This document shows, in pieces, positions 5,434 through 7,081 of a stretch of DNA of 7,081 nt (its first letter is position 1; every line of letters begins with the position of its first letter). The notes under the pieces are model-generated. The model had not been told where the DNA came from. It did no database searches and saw only the letters and a program-made list of their open reading frames with translations. This DNA is from an uncultured Oscillospiraceae bacterium (GTDB lineage Bacteria > Bacillota > Clostridia > UBA1381). Location of the stretch: assembly GCA_946531785.1 (NCBI GenBank), contig CAMNAT010000109.1, positions 1 to 7,081 on the forward strand, read 5' to 3'. The position numbers and the translations under genes are program-made.

Positions 5434-6440
5434 AAATATTAGTTGACGCAATGGGCGGCGATCATGCGCCGCAGGCTCCGGTAGAGGCTTCCGTAAGGGC
5501 TGCGAAGGAGCTTGATGTACATATAGTGCTTATAGGCGATGAGAACATCGTGCGCCGTGAGCTTGGTAAATACGGCGATTATCCTAAGGATAAAATAACC
5601 GTCATCCATGCTCCGGAGATGATCTCAAACCATGAGGAGCCGGCAAAGGCCGTCCGCAAAAAAAAGGGCGCATCCGTCGTTGTGGCGGCACAGATGCTTA
5701 AGGCCGGCGAGGGCGACGCAATGCTTTCAATGGGCAACACCGGCGCGCTGTTGTCGGCGGGACTGCTCATAGTCGGCAGGATCCGCGGCATACTCCGTCC
5801 CGCGCTCGGGACTATCCTCCCGACGGCAAAGGGACCCAAGATGCTTATAGACGCCGGCGCGAACACCAACTGCAAGCCGGAAAACCTTGTGCAGTTCGGT
5901 ATTATGGGCGATGTGTATATGAAGAACGTCATCGGCATCAATGAGCCGAGAGTCGGCATCATGTCCATCGGTGAGGAAGAGGGCAAGGGCGATGAGCTTA
6001 CAAAGAAGGCTTATGAGCAGTTCAAGACCGCGCCTGTGAACTTCATCGGCAACATCGAGGGCAGGGATGTCATGGAAGGCAACGCGGATGTAATGGTATG
6101 TGACGGCTTTGTGGGCAATGTTGTGCTCAAAACCATCGAGGGCATGGGTCATGTGGTCGGCAGTGCTGTGAAGGGGCTGTTTACAAAGAATTTAAAGAGC
6201 AAGATCGGCGCGCTGTTCGTGATGGGCGGCGTGAACGAGTTGAAGAAGATGATGGACTACCGCGAGTACGGCGGCGCACCGCTCCTGGGCTGCAAAAAGC
6301 CTGTTATAAAGGGGCATGGCGCGTCGGATGCTCTGGCGGTATATAATGCGATCAGACAGGCAAAGCTGTTTGTCGCAACGAGTGTGATCGAGGGTATCAC
6401 CGATAAACTTGTTAAGATGGAGGAAAATAAAAATGCCTAA
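5430..6440 (+). CDS. plsX: Phosphate acyltransferase PlsX
   Basis: PlsX converts acyl-ACP and phosphate into acyl-phosphate, the acyl donor for PlsY in the first step of phospholipid synthesis; it is a peripheral membrane enzyme. The 336-residue length is typical. Hallmark segments are present: DAMGGDHAP (6-14), SMGNTGALLSAG (100-111), DAGANTNCKPENLVQFG (141-157), SIGEEEGKGDEL (179-190), NIEGRDVMEGNADVMVCDGF (208-227) with VGNVVLKTIEG (228-238), and EYGGAPLLG (279-287) with IKGHGASD (293-300). The ATG shares ATGA with the fapR stop, with GAGG (5419-5422) 7 bases upstream, so translation is probably coupled to fapR. fabH begins within its last codons. fapR-plsX order is standard in Firmicutes and places PlsX under FapR control. 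No unusual features are seen. Confidence 0.97.
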   Translation: MKILVDAMGGDHAPQAPVEASVRAAKELDVHIVLIGDENIVRRELGKYGDYPKDKITVIHAPEMISNHEEPAKAVRKKKGASVVVAAQMLKAGEGDAMLSMGNTGALLSAGLLIVGRIRGILRPALGTILPTAKGPKMLIDAGANTNCKPENLVQFGIMGDVYMKNVIGINEPRVGIMSIGEEEGKGDELTKKAYEQFKTAPVNFIGNIEGRDVMEGNADVMVCDGFVGNVVLKTIEGMGHVVGSAVKGLFTKNLKSKIGALFVMGGVNELKKMMDYREYGGAPLLGCKKPVIKGHGASDALAVYNAIRQAKLFVATSVIEGITDKLVKMEENKNA

Positions 6441-7081
6441 GGCTCGTGTTTCCGGATTCGGCATGTTCGTTCCGGAAAAAGTATATGACAATGCTTATTT
6501 TGAAAGCATAGTTGAGACAAATGATGAATGGATAACAAGGCGCACCGGCATCAAGGAGCGCCATATCGCAGAGCCGGAGGATTACACAAGCGAGCTTGCG
6601 ACCCGCGCTGCGCAGAACGCGCTTGACAACTCTGGCGTAAGGGCAGAGGATATCGACCTCATAATCCTTTCGACCGTAACTCCGGACTATTTCACACCGA
6701 ATACGGCATGTATCGTACAGAGAAACATAGGCGCTGTGAACGCCGCGGCATTCGACTTCAACGCCGCATGCTCGAGCTTTATAACCGGCATGGTGACGGC
6801 TACTCAGTTTATCGAAAACGGAGTGTATAAAAATATTCTCATCGTATGCGCGGATGTTCTCTCAAAGGCGACTGACTATAAGGACAGAGCGACCTGCATC
6901 CTGTTCGGCGATTCCGCGGGCGCGGCAGTGCTCTCGGCATCGGAGGACGGAGATGGGCTTATCTCCTTTGAGCTCGGCGCCGACGGCGCGGGCTGCATGA
7001 ACATCACTCAGCTGGCATACCGCGAGGATGCGGAGGAAACAGAAAAGCGTGTTGACCACCGCAAGGAGACTGTCTGGATGA
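6433..7081 (+). CDS. fabH: Beta-ketoacyl-ACP synthase III (partial, cut by window end)
   Basis: The frame is open from ATG 6433 to the window end: 216 codons, about two thirds of a typical FabH of some 320 residues. FabH condenses acetyl-CoA (or another short acyl-CoA) with malonyl-ACP to start fatty acid synthesis. Visible hallmarks are TNDEWITRRTGIKERH (29-44), STVTPDYFTPNTACIVQ (80-96), the nucleophile C113 in FNAACSSF (109-116; E. coli uses Cys112), DYKDRATCILFGDSAGAAVL (148-167) and the following ELGADG. The catalytic His and Asn lie beyond the window, so activity cannot be fully judged. GGAGG (6419-6423) lies 9 bases before the ATG, and the start overlaps plsX by 8 bp, implying coupling. 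It belongs to the FapR-controlled operon. C-terminal completeness and primer preference cannot be read from this part. Confidence 0.95.
   Translation, partial: MPKARVSGFGMFVPEKVYDNAYFESIVETNDEWITRRTGIKERHIAEPEDYTSELATRAAQNALDNSGVRAEDIDLIILSTVTPDYFTPNTACIVQRNIGAVNAAAFDFNAACSSFITGMVTATQFIENGVYKNILIVCADVLSKATDYKDRATCILFGDSAGAAVLSASEDGDGLISFELGADGAGCMNITQLAYREDAEETEKRVDHRKETVWM

Overview
The window reads as chromosomal core-genome DNA from a low-to-mid GC Firmicute, most likely a gut-type Clostridia in or near the Ruminococcaceae/Oscillospiraceae. The grounds are the ispH-rpsA fusion typical of Clostridia, a FapR-type lipid repressor with its operator, a clostridial HutP-family protein, and good AGGAGG-like ribosome binding sites. 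All supported genes lie on the + strand. I see no RNA gene, CRISPR array, phage gene or insertion sequence.

Region 1 (1-4180) is a tightly packed operon. It holds a HutP-family protein (54-467), a chorismate mutase fused in frame to cytidylate kinase (479-1516), a PlsC acyltransferase (1532-2113), and IspH fused in frame to a four-domain ribosomal protein S1 (2103-4136). A hairpin at 4150-4180 closes it. Gaps are 11 and 15 bp and the last junction overlaps by 11 bp. The operon mixes aromatic amino acid, nucleotide, phospholipid and isoprenoid synthesis with translation. Three features stand out. The chorismate mutase lacks the family's usual active-site Glu but has an Asp three residues earlier. 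The aroH-cmk join has no stop codon and no ATG for cmk. Inside ispH there is a very AT-rich tract with a promoter-like pair, followed at the domain boundary by an AGGAGG and an in-frame ATG, so free S1 may be made as well as the fusion.

Region 2 (4211-4728) is a single small membrane protein of the DUF5684 type with its own likely terminator.

Region 3 (4730-7081) is the start of a fatty acid/phospholipid operon. It has a strong promoter (TTGCAA, 17 bp, TATAAT), a FapR-type operator just after the expected transcription start, then fapR, plsX and fabH (cut by the window end). Stops and starts overlap by 4 and 8 bp. The expected logic is that FapR represses its own operon until malonyl-CoA accumulates. 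PlsX would make acyl-phosphate from acyl-ACP, FabH would start fatty acid elongation, and PlsC in the neighbouring operon would perform the second acylation of glycerol phosphate. This FapR departs from the Bacillus protein in the ligand pocket and the interdomain linker, so its effector response may differ.
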